From: CAUZJO01 sp963580245
GTDB lineage: Bacteria > Sumerlaeota > Sumerlaeia > MVZB01
Reading direction: 5' to 3'
NCBI GenBank assembly: GCA_963580245.1
Contig: CAUZJO010000011.1
Coordinates: 1 to 49,310, forward strand
Length of the DNA: 49,310 nucleotides
The position numbers and the translations under genes were made by a program. Each line of letters opens with the position of its first letter. Position 1 is the first letter of the stretch. The notes under the pieces were generated by a model. It searched no databases. It was not told where the DNA came from and saw only the letters and a program-made list of their open reading frames with translations. This document shows positions 16,650-25,189 of the stretch, piece after piece.

Positions 16650-17813
16650 ATGAAGGTCCTGATCGTCATCGGCACGCGGCCCGAGGCCATCAAGATGGCG
16701 CCGGTGGTCCAGGCGCTGCGGGGCCGGGGCGGGCGCTTCGAGGTCGAGGTCTGCCTGACCGCCCAGCACCGCGAGCTGCTGGACCAGGTCATCCGCCTGT
16801 TTGACCTCACGGTCGACTACGACCTCGACCTGATGGTCCCCGACCAGTCTGTCTTCGAGGTCACCCGCGGCGTCCTGCGCGAGATGGAGGGCGTCCTGGA
16901 TCGGGCGCGGCCCGACGTCGTGCTGGTCCACGGCGACACGACCACGACTTTCGCGGCGGCGCTGGCGGCCAACTACAAGCGGATCGCCGTCGGCCACGTC
17001 GAGGCCGGCCTGCGCACCCACGACAAACACCGGCCTTTCCCCGAGGAGATCAACCGCCGCCTCGCCGACGCGATCTGCGACCATCACTACGCACCGACCC
17101 CTCGGGCGCGCGACAACCTGCTCGCCGAGCGCATCCCCGCCGAAAACATCCTGGTGACCGGCAACACGGTCATCGACGCCCTGCTGGACGTCGCCGGGCG
17201 GCCCCATGAGTTCACCGGCCCCCTGATCGAGGGGCTGGGGCGCGACCGGCGGCTGCTCCTGATCACGGCCCACCGTCGCGAAAGCTTCGGCGCGCCGCTG
17301 GCCGAGATGTGCCGCGCCATCCGCGACCTGGTGGCGGCCAACCCCGATCTGGAGGCCGTCTACCCCGTTCACCCCAATCCCAACGTCCGCCGGGTCGTCG
17401 ACCGGTTCCTGATCGGCCGCGAGCGGCTGCATCCGATCGAGCCGCTGGACTACGCCCCGTTCGTGCACCTGATGAAGAAAGCGACGATCGTCCTGACCGA
17501 TTCGGGCGGGATTCAGGAGGAGGCCCCCTCGCTGGGCAAGCCGGTCCTGGTCATGCGCGAGGTCACCGAACGCCCCGAAGCGATCGAAGCCGGCACGGCC
17601 GCCTTGGTGGGAACCTCGTACGAAAAGATCGTGGCATCGGTCCAGCGCCTGCTGGACGACGAGACCGCGTATTCCGCGATGGCCAACGCCGTCAATCCCT
17701 ACGGCGACGGCCGGGCGGCCGGGCGGATCGCCGATCACCTGGAAGCGGTCCGGCCCATCGATGTCAACCTTGACAAGCCGGATTCAGCGGACAAGAATAG
17801 TCGGTCAATTTGA
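16650..17813 (+). CDS. wecB: UDP-N-acetylglucosamine 2-epimerase (non-hydrolysing)
   Basis: A 387-residue cytoplasmic enzyme that interconverts UDP-GlcNAc and UDP-ManNAc, the donor precursor for surface polysaccharides. The start at 16650 gives the normal N-terminus MKVLIVIGTRPEAIKMAPVV; the longer frame to 16614 adds 12 unrelated residues. Family motifs are all present: GDTTTTFAAA, VGHVEAGLRTHD, PFPEEINRRLAD, ITAHRRESFG, and the UDP-binding SGGIQEEAPSLGKPVL followed by RPEAIEAG. Length is normal. It stands 130 bases ahead of the aldehyde dehydrogenase on the same strand, but is probably a separate unit. Acceptor pathway genes (wecC or similar) are not in the window. Confidence 0.95.
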   Translation: MKVLIVIGTRPEAIKMAPVVQALRGRGGRFEVEVCLTAQHRELLDQVIRLFDLTVDYDLDLMVPDQSVFEVTRGVLREMEGVLDRARPDVVLVHGDTTTTFAAALAANYKRIAVGHVEAGLRTHDKHRPFPEEINRRLADAICDHHYAPTPRARDNLLAERIPAENILVTGNTVIDALLDVAGRPHEFTGPLIEGLGRDRRLLLITAHRRESFGAPLAEMCRAIRDLVAANPDLEAVYPVHPNPNVRRVVDRFLIGRERLHPIEPLDYAPFVHLMKKATIVLTDSGGIQEEAPSLGKPVLVMREVTERPEAIEAGTAALVGTSYEKIVASVQRLLDDETAYSAMANAVNPYGDGRAAGRIADHLEAVRPIDVNLDKPDSADKNSRSI

Positions 17814-17942
17814 TCTCTAAGACCATTACGTGGACATGATCAAGTCATTGTTGCGGAGACGGTTTCGGTCCGCTTGAACTTCAGAGAGGTTCCCACCAAG
17901 AAAACCAACTGGGCCTACCGAGCGACGGAGAGGATAACGACG

Positions 17943-19364
17943 ATGAAGATGTATATCGCGGGTAACTGGACTGATGCGCCGACCATGAAAACGGTCACTT
18001 CGCCCTATACGGGCGAGACGATTGATGAGACGCCCGACGCCACCGAGGCGCAGATCGAACAGTGCCTGGCCGCCGCCGAGAAGGCCGCCACGGTCATGGC
18101 CCACCTGCCGGGGGCGGAGCGTAGCGCGATCTTGAACCGTGCCGCCGACCTGCTGGCCGAGCACGCCGAGGACCTGGCTCGGACGATCACGATGGAGGAG
18201 GGCAAACCGCTCGGCGAGTCCAAGGTCGAGGTCAGCCGGATGCCGGACCTGGCTCGGCTCAGTGCGTTCGAGGGCACTCAGGCCCGCGGCGAGACGCTGC
18301 CGTTGGACGCGCAGGCCGGGGCGGTCGGGAAATTCGGGATGACGCTGCGCGTCCCGTGCGGGGTGGTCGTGGCGATCACGCCGTTCAACTATCCGCTGCT
18401 GCTGGTCCTGCACAAGGTGGCCCCGGCACTGGCGGCGGGCAACGCCGTCATCCTGAAGCCCGCCGGCTACACGCCGCTGGTGGCACTCAAGATGACAAAG
18501 CTCTTCCTTGAGGCCGGGCTGCCGGAGAATGCCCTCCAGTGCATCACCGGTTCGGGCGCGCGGTTGGGCAAGGCTCTGTGCGGCGACCGCCGCGTGCGCA
18601 AGATCAGTTTCACCGGCAGCGTCCCGGTCGGCGAGGAAATCACGCGGACGGCCGGGATCAAGAAGCTCTCGCTCGAACTCGGCTCGAACGCCCCGCTGGT
18701 CGTCCTGCCCGACGCCGACCTTGAGCAGGTGGCCGAGGTCGCGGCGATCGGCGGCTACGTCAACGCCGGTCAGGTCTGCATTTCGACCCAGCGCATCCTC
18801 GTCCAGCGCGGGATCTACTCGGACTTCCTGGATGCCCTGAAGCCCAAGGTCGAGGCGATCACCGTCGGCGATCCGATGACCGAAGGCACTCGGCTCGGTG
18901 CCCTGATTTCGGAGAAGGACGCCGAGCGGGTCGATGGGTGGGTCAAGGCTGCCGTGGCGTCGGGTGCCCGCGTGGTGACCGGCGGCGAACGCGACGGGGC
19001 CGTCTATCAGCCGACGATCGTCGCCGATGTCGATCCCAAGATGCGCGTCTCGTGCGAGGAACTGTTCGGTCCGGCCGTGGCGGTGTCGCCGGTCGAATCG
19101 ATCGACGAGGCCATCGCCCTGGCGAACGATTCCGATTTCGGCCTCGGGGCCGGTATTTTTACCCGAGACATCAACAACGCCTTCCGCTTCGTCAGGGAGG
19201 TGCAGTCGGGCAACGTGATGGTCAATTGGTCCCCGCTGTGGCGGGCGGACTTCATGCCCTACGGCGGGTTCAAGAACAGCGGCATCGGCAAGGAAGGGCC
19301 GCGCTACGCCGTGCAGGAGATGACCGAGCTCAAGACGGCGATCTTCCACGGTCTGGACGGGTAG
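17943..19364 (+). CDS. NAD(P)-dependent aldehyde dehydrogenase
   Basis: A 473-residue ALDH-superfamily enzyme that would oxidise an aldehyde to its acid in the cytoplasm. ATG 17943 is preferred over the longer frame to 17874 because GGAGAGGA lies eight to nine bases upstream and MKMYIAGNW is the usual ALDH beginning. Catalytic residues are in place: Asn149 (ITPFNYP), Glu245 (SLELGSNAP) and Cys279 (NAGQVCIS), plus the nucleotide-binding FTGSVPVG. The sequence resembles the GapN/lactaldehyde dehydrogenase branch. The catalytic context AGQVC differs from the GERCM context expected of CoA-acylating methylmalonate semialdehyde dehydrogenase (IolA), so a hydrolytic reaction is more likely. First gene of the IolD cluster; the substrate is probably a sugar- or cyclitol-derived aldehyde (inference). 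Confidence 0.9.
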   Translation: MKMYIAGNWTDAPTMKTVTSPYTGETIDETPDATEAQIEQCLAAAEKAATVMAHLPGAERSAILNRAADLLAEHAEDLARTITMEEGKPLGESKVEVSRMPDLARLSAFEGTQARGETLPLDAQAGAVGKFGMTLRVPCGVVVAITPFNYPLLLVLHKVAPALAAGNAVILKPAGYTPLVALKMTKLFLEAGLPENALQCITGSGARLGKALCGDRRVRKISFTGSVPVGEEITRTAGIKKLSLELGSNAPLVVLPDADLEQVAEVAAIGGYVNAGQVCISTQRILVQRGIYSDFLDALKPKVEAITVGDPMTEGTRLGALISEKDAERVDGWVKAAVASGARVVTGGERDGAVYQPTIVADVDPKMRVSCEELFGPAVAVSPVESIDEAIALANDSDFGLGAGIFTRDINNAFRFVREVQSGNVMVNWSPLWRADFMPYGGFKNSGIGKEGPRYAVQEMTELKTAIFHGLDG

Positions 19365-19421
19365 CGCCAATAGATATGAATTCGATTTCTTAACCTTTAA
19401 TCACAGATGGGAGAACGATCC

Positions 19422-21314
19422 ATGGGACGAAGAAAAGCCGCCAAGACGGTCCGCATGACGATGGGCCAAGCGATTGTGCAGTATTTGTCGGTTCAATACA
19501 GCGAGCTGGACGGGAACCAACAGCGGTTGATCCAGGGCATGTTCGGGATTTTCGGCCACGGCAACGCCACGGGGCTCGGCCAGGGACTGCGTGAGTTTGG
19601 CGAGAACTTGCCGTATTACCAATGCCGCAACGAGCAATCGATGGTCCACACCGCAGCGGCGTTTGCCAAGGCCAACCGCCGGTTGTCGGCCCTGGCCTGC
19701 ACGACCTCGGTCGGGCCGGGCGCGACCAACCTGCTGACCGGCGTGGCGACGGCCACGATCAACCGGTTGCCCGTCCTGTTGCTGCCGGGCGATTATTACG
19801 GCTCGCGCCACCAGGGGCCGGTGCTCCAGCAATTGGAACACCCCATGGGCGGCGACGTGAGCGTCAACGACTGCTTCCGGCCCGTCAGCCGGTTCTTCGA
19901 TCGCATCCTGCGTCCCGAGCAACTCCTGACCGCGCTGCCCGAGGCGATGCGCGTGCTGATGGACCCCGCCGACACCGGCGCGGTGACCCTGGCCCTGCCC
20001 CAGGAGATCCAGTGTCACGCTTATGATTATCCCGCCCACTTTTTCGAGGAGCGCGTCTGGCGGCTGGACCGCACCCCGCCCAATCCGCAACGGATCGGGG
20101 AAACGGTGGATCTGCTGCGCAAGGCCAAGCGGCCCGTGGTCATCTCCGGCGGCGGCGTGATGTACTCGCTGGCGTCGAAGGAGCTTGGCCGGTTCTGTTC
20201 CGCATTCGGCATCCCGGTCGCCGAGACGCACGCGGGCAAGGGCTCGGCGCCCGATGACGTCCCGGTCTTGCTCGGCGGCCTCGGCACCAACGGCACCGCC
20301 CCCGCCTTCGAAATCGTCAATCAGGCCGACCTGGTCATCTGCGTCGGGACGCGCCTGAGCGATTATACGACCGGCTCCCAAACGGTATTCCAGAATCCCG
20401 ACGTCAAATTCGTTTCGATCAATGTCTGCGGCCACGACGCCTACAAGCAAGGGGCGTTGCCGATCGTGGCCGACGCGCGCGAGTCGCTCAAGGCGTTGAC
20501 CCGCGCGGCAAAGGCGGCGGGCCTGCGCAGGCGAGCCTCGCACACGCGCCAGGCCAGGGAAATGGTCGGCGCTTGGAACGACCAGATCACGGCGAAGGTC
20601 TTCCACACGCCCAGCGGCAAGACGATGGGCCAGGGCCACGCGATCGGGATTATCAACGAGCAGGCGAAGGCCGGTGACACGATCATCGCGGCCGCCGGGT
20701 TCCCGCCGGGGGATCTGCTCAAGCTGTGGAACCCCGCGGGCGGGCGCAATTGTCACATCGAGTTCGGTAACTCGTGCATGGGCTACGAGTTGCCGGCCGG
20801 CCTCGGCGTCAGGATGACCCAGCCCAACGGCGAGGTTTTCGTCTTCATCGGCGACGGCACGTTCCTGCTCAGCCCCAGCGAGCTGGTCACGGCCCTGCAG
20901 GAGGATCTCAAGGTCACCGTCGTGATCATGGAGAACCACGGCTTCCACAGTATTCGGGGGCTTCAGATGTGGCGCATCGGCAAGATGTTCGGCACGGAGT
21001 TTCGCAAGCGCAGCGAGCGCACCGACCGGCTCGAGGGACCGGTTCTCGACCTGGACCTGGCCAAGATCGGCGAGGGGATGGGTGCGCGCAGTTGGAACGT
21101 AGGGACGCCCGACCAGTTGCGCAAAGCCCTGGCCGAGGCCCGCAAGGAGCGGCGTTCGTGCGTCATCGTGGTCGAGATCGACGCCATGGTCCGACCGCCT
21201 GATTCGGGCATGTGGTGGGACTTCGAGGTCGCCGAAGTCTCGGGTGACGCCGCGGTTCGCCAGCGGCGCGTCGAATACGAACAAGAGAGGAAGATGCAGA
21301 AGTTCCATTACTAA
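19422..21314 (+). CDS. iolD: 3D-(3,5/4)-trihydroxycyclohexane-1,2-dione hydrolase (IolD)
   Basis: A 630-residue thiamine diphosphate enzyme of the acetolactate-synthase superfamily. The family IolD hydrolyses the cyclic 1,2-dione made from 2-keto-myo-inositol, opening the ring to 5-deoxyglucuronate. ATG 19422 is chosen because GGGAGA sits seven bases upstream. IolD-specific stretches are clear: GMFGIFGHGNATGLGQ, YYQCRNEQSMVHTAAAF (the Glu that activates ThDP), TTSVGPGATN, QQLEHP followed by DVSVND, and FRPVSRFFDRI. The ThDP-Mg motif begins GDGTFLL and ends ENHGF. Domain order is PYR, central, PP; length is normal for IolD. The other iol genes (G, E, B, C, J, A) are not in the window, so either they are elsewhere or the product is handled by the thiolase and CoA-transferase genes that follow. 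Confidence 0.9.
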   Translation: MGRRKAAKTVRMTMGQAIVQYLSVQYSELDGNQQRLIQGMFGIFGHGNATGLGQGLREFGENLPYYQCRNEQSMVHTAAAFAKANRRLSALACTTSVGPGATNLLTGVATATINRLPVLLLPGDYYGSRHQGPVLQQLEHPMGGDVSVNDCFRPVSRFFDRILRPEQLLTALPEAMRVLMDPADTGAVTLALPQEIQCHAYDYPAHFFEERVWRLDRTPPNPQRIGETVDLLRKAKRPVVISGGGVMYSLASKELGRFCSAFGIPVAETHAGKGSAPDDVPVLLGGLGTNGTAPAFEIVNQADLVICVGTRLSDYTTGSQTVFQNPDVKFVSINVCGHDAYKQGALPIVADARESLKALTRAAKAAGLRRRASHTRQAREMVGAWNDQITAKVFHTPSGKTMGQGHAIGIINEQAKAGDTIIAAAGFPPGDLLKLWNPAGGRNCHIEFGNSCMGYELPAGLGVRMTQPNGEVFVFIGDGTFLLSPSELVTALQEDLKVTVVIMENHGFHSIRGLQMWRIGKMFGTEFRKRSERTDRLEGPVLDLDLAKIGEGMGARSWNVGTPDQLRKALAEARKERRSCVIVVEIDAMVRPPDSGMWWDFEVAEVSGDAAVRQRRVEYEQERKMQKFHY

Positions 21315-21396
21315 CCGGAACTTCGGCTCGGGCGATGGCATCGACCTCGCGAGCCATGGACGACCCATTCGGATCGAGGGAAGGGGAAAGTGAGTT

Positions 21397-22359
21397 ATGC
21401 ACCTTGGGGCTATTACAAGTGGTCTGTTGGATCGCCCGTTCAGGGAGGTGGCCAAGCTCTTGCATGATCTGGGGCTCACCAGGATTGAGCCCCCGGCCGG
21501 CGGGTTTTTCCCCAAGAACCACTGCAACGCGAAGGAATTGCTGGCCGATGAGGCGAAGTACGCCGAGTTCCAGCAGACGTTGGCCGATTACGACTTGAAG
21601 GTCAGTGCCTACGCCATTCATGGCCAGCCGCTGCATCCCGATCCGAAGATCGCCGCTCAGAACGACGAGGACCTTCGCGAGACGTGCGCGCTGGCGGAGA
21701 AGACGGGGGTGGATCGGATCACGCTGCTGTGCGGCATCCCCGAGGCCCGCCCGGGCGACCTGGCACCCAATTGGATCGTGTTTCCCCTGCCCCCCGAATT
21801 CCAGGAATGGCATAACTGGCAATGGGAGGAGCGGGCGATCCCGCACTGGAAGAAACAGGCCAAAGTCGCCGAGGACCACGGCGTGCGGCTCTGCTTCGAG
21901 ATGGTGCCCTGCGATCTGGTCTTTAATCCCGAGGGGATGTTGCGTCTGCGCGACGCCGTTGGCCCGACCGTCGGCTGCAATTTCGATCCCTCGCACCTGT
22001 TCTGGCAGGGGATCGACTGCATCGAGGCGATCCGCGTCCTCAAGGATTGCATCTATCATGCCCATGCCAAGGACACCCGGGTTGACCCGCACGTGGTCCG
22101 GATCAACGGGGTGAACGATCCCAAACCCTATGACCGCCACCTCGATCGCAGTTGGGTCTTCCGCTCGGTCGGCTACGGGCATGGCGAGGACTTCTGGACC
22201 GACTATCTCAGCATGTTGCGGACGATTGGTTACAATGACGTGGTTTCGATCGAGCACGAAGACCAGCTTATCGACCCAGCGGAGGGATTCGAATACGCGA
22301 TCAAATTCCTGCAGAAGATCCTTATCAAGAAATCCCCCGCCGTTCTGTGGGACGCTTGA
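21397..22359 (+). CDS. Sugar phosphate isomerase/epimerase-like TIM-barrel protein
   Basis: A 320-residue protein of the AP-endonuclease-2/xylose isomerase-like TIM-barrel family (IolE, IolI, YcjR relatives). AAGGGGA precedes ATG 21397 by nine bases. The metal-site residues appear as Glu in LCFEMVP, Asp and His in CNFDPSHLFW, His in YHAHAKD and Glu in SIEHED, so an active divalent metal centre is expected. The N-terminus MHLGAITSGL and the long insertion around WHNWQWEERAIPHW differ from what I would expect of IolE. It might act as an isomerase, epimerase or dehydratase on a keto-inositol or keto-sugar; the position directly after iolD supports a role in the same pathway. The substrate cannot be read from sequence. 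Confidence 0.85.
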   Translation: MHLGAITSGLLDRPFREVAKLLHDLGLTRIEPPAGGFFPKNHCNAKELLADEAKYAEFQQTLADYDLKVSAYAIHGQPLHPDPKIAAQNDEDLRETCALAEKTGVDRITLLCGIPEARPGDLAPNWIVFPLPPEFQEWHNWQWEERAIPHWKKQAKVAEDHGVRLCFEMVPCDLVFNPEGMLRLRDAVGPTVGCNFDPSHLFWQGIDCIEAIRVLKDCIYHAHAKDTRVDPHVVRINGVNDPKPYDRHLDRSWVFRSVGYGHGEDFWTDYLSMLRTIGYNDVVSIEHEDQLIDPAEGFEYAIKFLQKILIKKSPAVLWDA

Positions 22360-22389
22360 GCATTGGGGTATCGAGGATAAAGGAGAAGC

Positions 22390-23571
22390 ATGATGTCTGA
22401 CGTCGTTTTCCTCGCGGGCGCAAGGACGCCGTTCGGTGCTTTCATGGGTTCGTTGTTCGCGGTGGCCGCGCCGCGTTTGGGCTCGGTCGCCATCCAGGCC
22501 GCGCTCGAAAAGGCCGGGGTCGCGTCCGACCAGATATCCGAAGTGATCATGGGCACGGTCCTGGCCGCCGGCCAAGGCCAGGCGCCCGCCCGACAGGCGA
22601 TGATTTACGCAGGCATCCCCGACTCGGTCCCCGCGATGACGATCAACAAGGTCTGCGGCAGCGGGATGAAGGCCATCATGCTCGCCGCCCAGTCGATCCG
22701 GCTTGGCGAAAGCGAGATTGCCGTCGCGGGCGGCATGGAAAACATGAGCCAGGTCCCATACATGCTCCCCGGCGCGCGCGAGGGGCTCAAGATGGGCGAA
22801 AAGCCGATGGTTGACTCGATGGTCGCCGACGGGCTGTGGGACCCCTACAACAACCAACACATGGGCAATTGCGGCGAGCTGTGCGCCGAGAAGGGGAACT
22901 ATTCGCGCGAGGATCAGGACGCCTTCGCCATCGAGAGCTTTCGGCGCGCGCAAGAGGCCCAGAAGGGCGGAAAGTTCGAGCCCGAAATCGCGCCGGTCAC
23001 GATCAAGGGGCGTAAGGGGGACACGATCGTCGACCAGGACGAAGGCCCGATGAAGGCCAGCTTTGAAAGGTTCCCCAAGCTGCGCCCGGCCTTCAGCAAA
23101 GAGGGCACGATCACCGCGGCCAACGCCTCTTCGATCAACGACGGCGCCGCGGCGGTGGTCATCGCCTCGGACGAAAAGGCCATGGAGATGGGGCTCAAGC
23201 CGGTGGCGCGATTGGTCTCCAGCGCGCAACACTCGCTCGACCCCCAATGGTTCACGACGGCCCCCGAGTTCGCCATGCGCAAGGCGCTTGAAAAGGCTTC
23301 CTGGTCGGTTGATGAAGTCGATCTGTTTGAAGTCAATGAGGCGTTCGCCGTCGTCTCGATGACGGCCGCGGACAAGCTGGGCATTCCACGCGAGAAGCTG
23401 AACGTCTGGGGCGGGGCGATCTCGCTGGGCCATCCGATCGGCGCCAGCGGCGCGCGGATCGTCGTCACGCTGCTTTCAGCGTTAAAAGATCGCGGACTGA
23501 AAAAAGGCTGCGCGGGGATCTGCATCGGCGGAGGCGAGGCCACCGCGCTGTGCCTGGAAATGTTGGATTAA
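22390..23571 (+). CDS. Acetyl-CoA C-acetyltransferase (thiolase)
   Basis: A 393-residue thiolase that would cleave 3-oxoacyl-CoA (for example acetoacetyl-CoA) to acetyl-CoA, or condense two acetyl-CoA. AAGGAGAA precedes a double ATG (22390 and 22393). The nucleophile is Cys89 in INKVCGSGMKA. The NEAF motif (VNEAFAV), the catalytic His of GHPIGASG and the second Cys in GICIGGGEA are all present. Length and organisation fit AtoB/PhaA-type biosynthetic or degradative thiolases. It lies 31 bases after the TIM-barrel gene and 13 bases before the CoA-transferase A gene, so these are clearly one transcript. Together with that transferase it forms a ketoacid activation and thiolysis pair. Confidence 0.95.
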   Translation: MMSDVVFLAGARTPFGAFMGSLFAVAAPRLGSVAIQAALEKAGVASDQISEVIMGTVLAAGQGQAPARQAMIYAGIPDSVPAMTINKVCGSGMKAIMLAAQSIRLGESEIAVAGGMENMSQVPYMLPGAREGLKMGEKPMVDSMVADGLWDPYNNQHMGNCGELCAEKGNYSREDQDAFAIESFRRAQEAQKGGKFEPEIAPVTIKGRKGDTIVDQDEGPMKASFERFPKLRPAFSKEGTITAANASSINDGAAAVVIASDEKAMEMGLKPVARLVSSAQHSLDPQWFTTAPEFAMRKALEKASWSVDEVDLFEVNEAFAVVSMTAADKLGIPREKLNVWGGAISLGHPIGASGARIVVTLLSALKDRGLKKGCAGICIGGGEATALCLEMLD

Positions 23572-23583
23572 GAGGAGAACAAG

Positions 23584-24291
23584 ATGAGCAAGGTCGTTGC
23601 CGACGCGAAAGAGGCGATCAAGGACATTGAGGCCGGCGCGGTCTTGACCGTCGGTGGTTTCGGGCTGTGCGGCATCCCGGAGAACTGCATCCAAGTGCTC
23701 CGCGAGAAAGGCGTGAAGAACCTGACGATCGTCTCGAACAATTGCGGGATCGGCATCAAGGGCGATTACTTCGGCCTCGGCTTCCTGCTGATCGATCGCC
23801 AAATCAAGAAGATGATCGCCAGTTACGTTGGCGAGAACGACTTGTTCGAAGAGCTTTTGCTTTCGGGCGAAATGGAGGTCGAGCTCGTGCCCCAGGGCAG
23901 CCTGGCCGAAAAACTTCGCGCCGGCGGGGCCGGGATTGCGGCCTTCTACACGCCCACCGGTGTCGGGACCATGATCGCCGAGGGGAAGGAAGAGCGGGAG
24001 TTCGACGGCAAGAAATTCATCCTGGAGCAGGCGATCCACGGGGACTTCGGCCTCGTGAAAGCCCACCTCGGTGACACCAACGGCAACCTGATCTATCGCC
24101 GCACGGCGCGCAATTTCAATCCAGAGTGCGCGATGGCCGGCAAAATCACGATCGCCGAGGTCGAGAAACTGGTCCCCGCCGGCGAGCTGGACCCCGACCA
24201 CATCCACACGCCCGGCATTTACGTCCAGCGCATCTTCGAGGGCAAGGACTACGTCAAGCGAATCGAACGCCGCACGGTGCAAGGCGGCTGA
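23584..24291 (+). CDS. scoA: 3-oxoacid CoA-transferase, subunit A
   Basis: A 235-residue alpha subunit of a succinyl-CoA:3-ketoacid (acetoacetate) CoA-transferase. It moves CoA from a donor such as succinyl-CoA or acetyl-CoA to a 3-oxoacid. GAGGAGAA immediately precedes ATG 23584. The glycine-rich GGFGLCGIPENCI, SNNCGIGIKGDYFGLG, FYTPTGVGT and GDTNGNLIYRRTARNFNP stretches are typical of family I subunit A. The catalytic Glu is in subunit B. It would form an alpha2beta2 or related complex with the product of the next gene, 25 bases away. Whether acetoacetate or a polyol-derived 3-oxoacid is the true substrate is unknown. Confidence 0.94.
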   Translation: MSKVVADAKEAIKDIEAGAVLTVGGFGLCGIPENCIQVLREKGVKNLTIVSNNCGIGIKGDYFGLGFLLIDRQIKKMIASYVGENDLFEELLLSGEMEVELVPQGSLAEKLRAGGAGIAAFYTPTGVGTMIAEGKEEREFDGKKFILEQAIHGDFGLVKAHLGDTNGNLIYRRTARNFNPECAMAGKITIAEVEKLVPAGELDPDHIHTPGIYVQRIFEGKDYVKRIERRTVQGG

Positions 24292-24316
24292 TAAACGGCT
24301 AAAAGGCGGGAACAAC

Positions 24317-24973
24317 ATGGGACTGAGCAGGGAACAGATCGCGCGGCGCATCGCGCAAGAACTCCATGACGGCGATTACGTCAACCTGGGGATCGGCATC
24401 CCGACGCTCGTCGCCAATTACATCCCCGAAGGCGTTCACGTCATCCTGCAGAGCGAGAACGGACTGCTCGGCATCGGCCCGTTTCCGACCGAAGACGAGG
24501 TGGATGCCGACCTGATCAACGCCGGCAAGGAAACGGTGACCGCCCAGCCCGGCGCGGCGTTCATGTCGAGCTCCGAGTCGTTCGCGATGATCCGCGGCGG
24601 CCAGGTCGACCTCAGTGTCCTCGGCGCGATGGAGGTCGACCAGGAAGGCAACATCGCCAACTGGATGATCCCCGGCAAATTGGTCAAGGGGATGGGTGGC
24701 GCGATGGACCTGGTCGCCGGCGCGCGCCAGTTGGTCGTCGCGATGGCCCACAGCAGCAAAAAAGGCCAGAGCAAGGTCCTCAAGAACTGCTCGCTGCCCG
24801 TCACCGGGGTCGGCGTCGTCAACCGCATCGTCAGCGATCTGGCCGTCATGGACGTTGGACCCGATGGTCTGATCCTGAGGGAACGCGCCCCCGGCGTCAG
24901 CGTCGAAGAGATACAAGAAAAAACCGAAGCGAAGTTGGAAGTGTCCGGCCAGATTTCCGAGATGAGTTTATAA
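24317..24973 (+). CDS. scoB: 3-oxoacid CoA-transferase, subunit B
   Basis: A 218-residue beta subunit that carries the catalytic glutamate of the CoA-transferase: Glu47 in LQSENGLLGIG, which forms the covalent glutamyl-CoA intermediate. GIGIPTLVANYIP, the MIRGG stretch and VVAMAHSSKKG are further family marks. The reading frame starts at ATG 24317, with AAAGGCGGGAA upstream. The stop at 24973 is followed by 216 bases without a gene that include a palindrome, suggesting separate control of the transporter downstream. Confidence 0.94.
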   Translation: MGLSREQIARRIAQELHDGDYVNLGIGIPTLVANYIPEGVHVILQSENGLLGIGPFPTEDEVDADLINAGKETVTAQPGAAFMSSSESFAMIRGGQVDLSVLGAMEVDQEGNIANWMIPGKLVKGMGGAMDLVAGARQLVVAMAHSSKKGQSKVLKNCSLPVTGVGVVNRIVSDLAVMDVGPDGLILRERAPGVSVEEIQEKTEAKLEVSGQISEMSL

Positions 24974-25071
24974 TGGGGTTTTGTCTCATTTGACGCCGAC
25001 CGGGTTTTACCGGCGATTCGACCCGAATCAGCGATGAGAGAACCGTGGCGGGTGATGCGCTCGCGGATAAC

Positions 25072-25102
25072 GTCAATCGATAGCGCAATCGGATCGATTG
25101 AC
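25072..25102. promoter_or_regulatory. Palindromic operator candidate upstream of the AtoE-type transporter
   Basis: GTCAATCGAT (25072-25081) and ATCGATTGAC (25093-25102) are perfect inverted 10-base arms separated by 11 bases, so their centres are 21 bases (two helical turns) apart. This is typical spacing for a dimeric regulator. The site is 88 bases ahead of the GTG start of the transporter gene. No clear -35/-10 pair was placed next to it and there is no T-run, so it is not a terminator. Confidence 0.5.
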
Positions 25103-25189
25103 CTGACAGTCGCGTTCACTCCCGTACGGCAAACGCACGAACGACAGCTGAAGTGTAAAAGCCCGCCGAAGACGGGAAGGGGGGGCGAT

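Noticed and set aside
16443..17738. 431-codon minus-strand open frame over wecB and the 24-bp repeats
   Set aside because: Shadow of wecB; its C-terminal Pro/Arg octapeptides are the translated tandem repeat.
17943..19364. Identification of the aldehyde dehydrogenase as IolA (malonate/methylmalonate semialdehyde dehydrogenase)
   Set aside because: The catalytic Cys context is AGQVC with the general-base Glu in ELGSNAP, typical of hydrolytic ALDHs and not of the CoA-acylating IolA family.
17826..23433. Very long minus-strand open frames antisense to the ALDH, iolD, TIM-barrel and thiolase genes (17826-19370, 19401-21527, 21163-23433)
   Set aside because: They mirror well-recognised genes on the other strand, have Arg/Gly/Asp-biased composition, no family motifs and no ribosome sites; this is a usual artefact of high GC at third codon positions.
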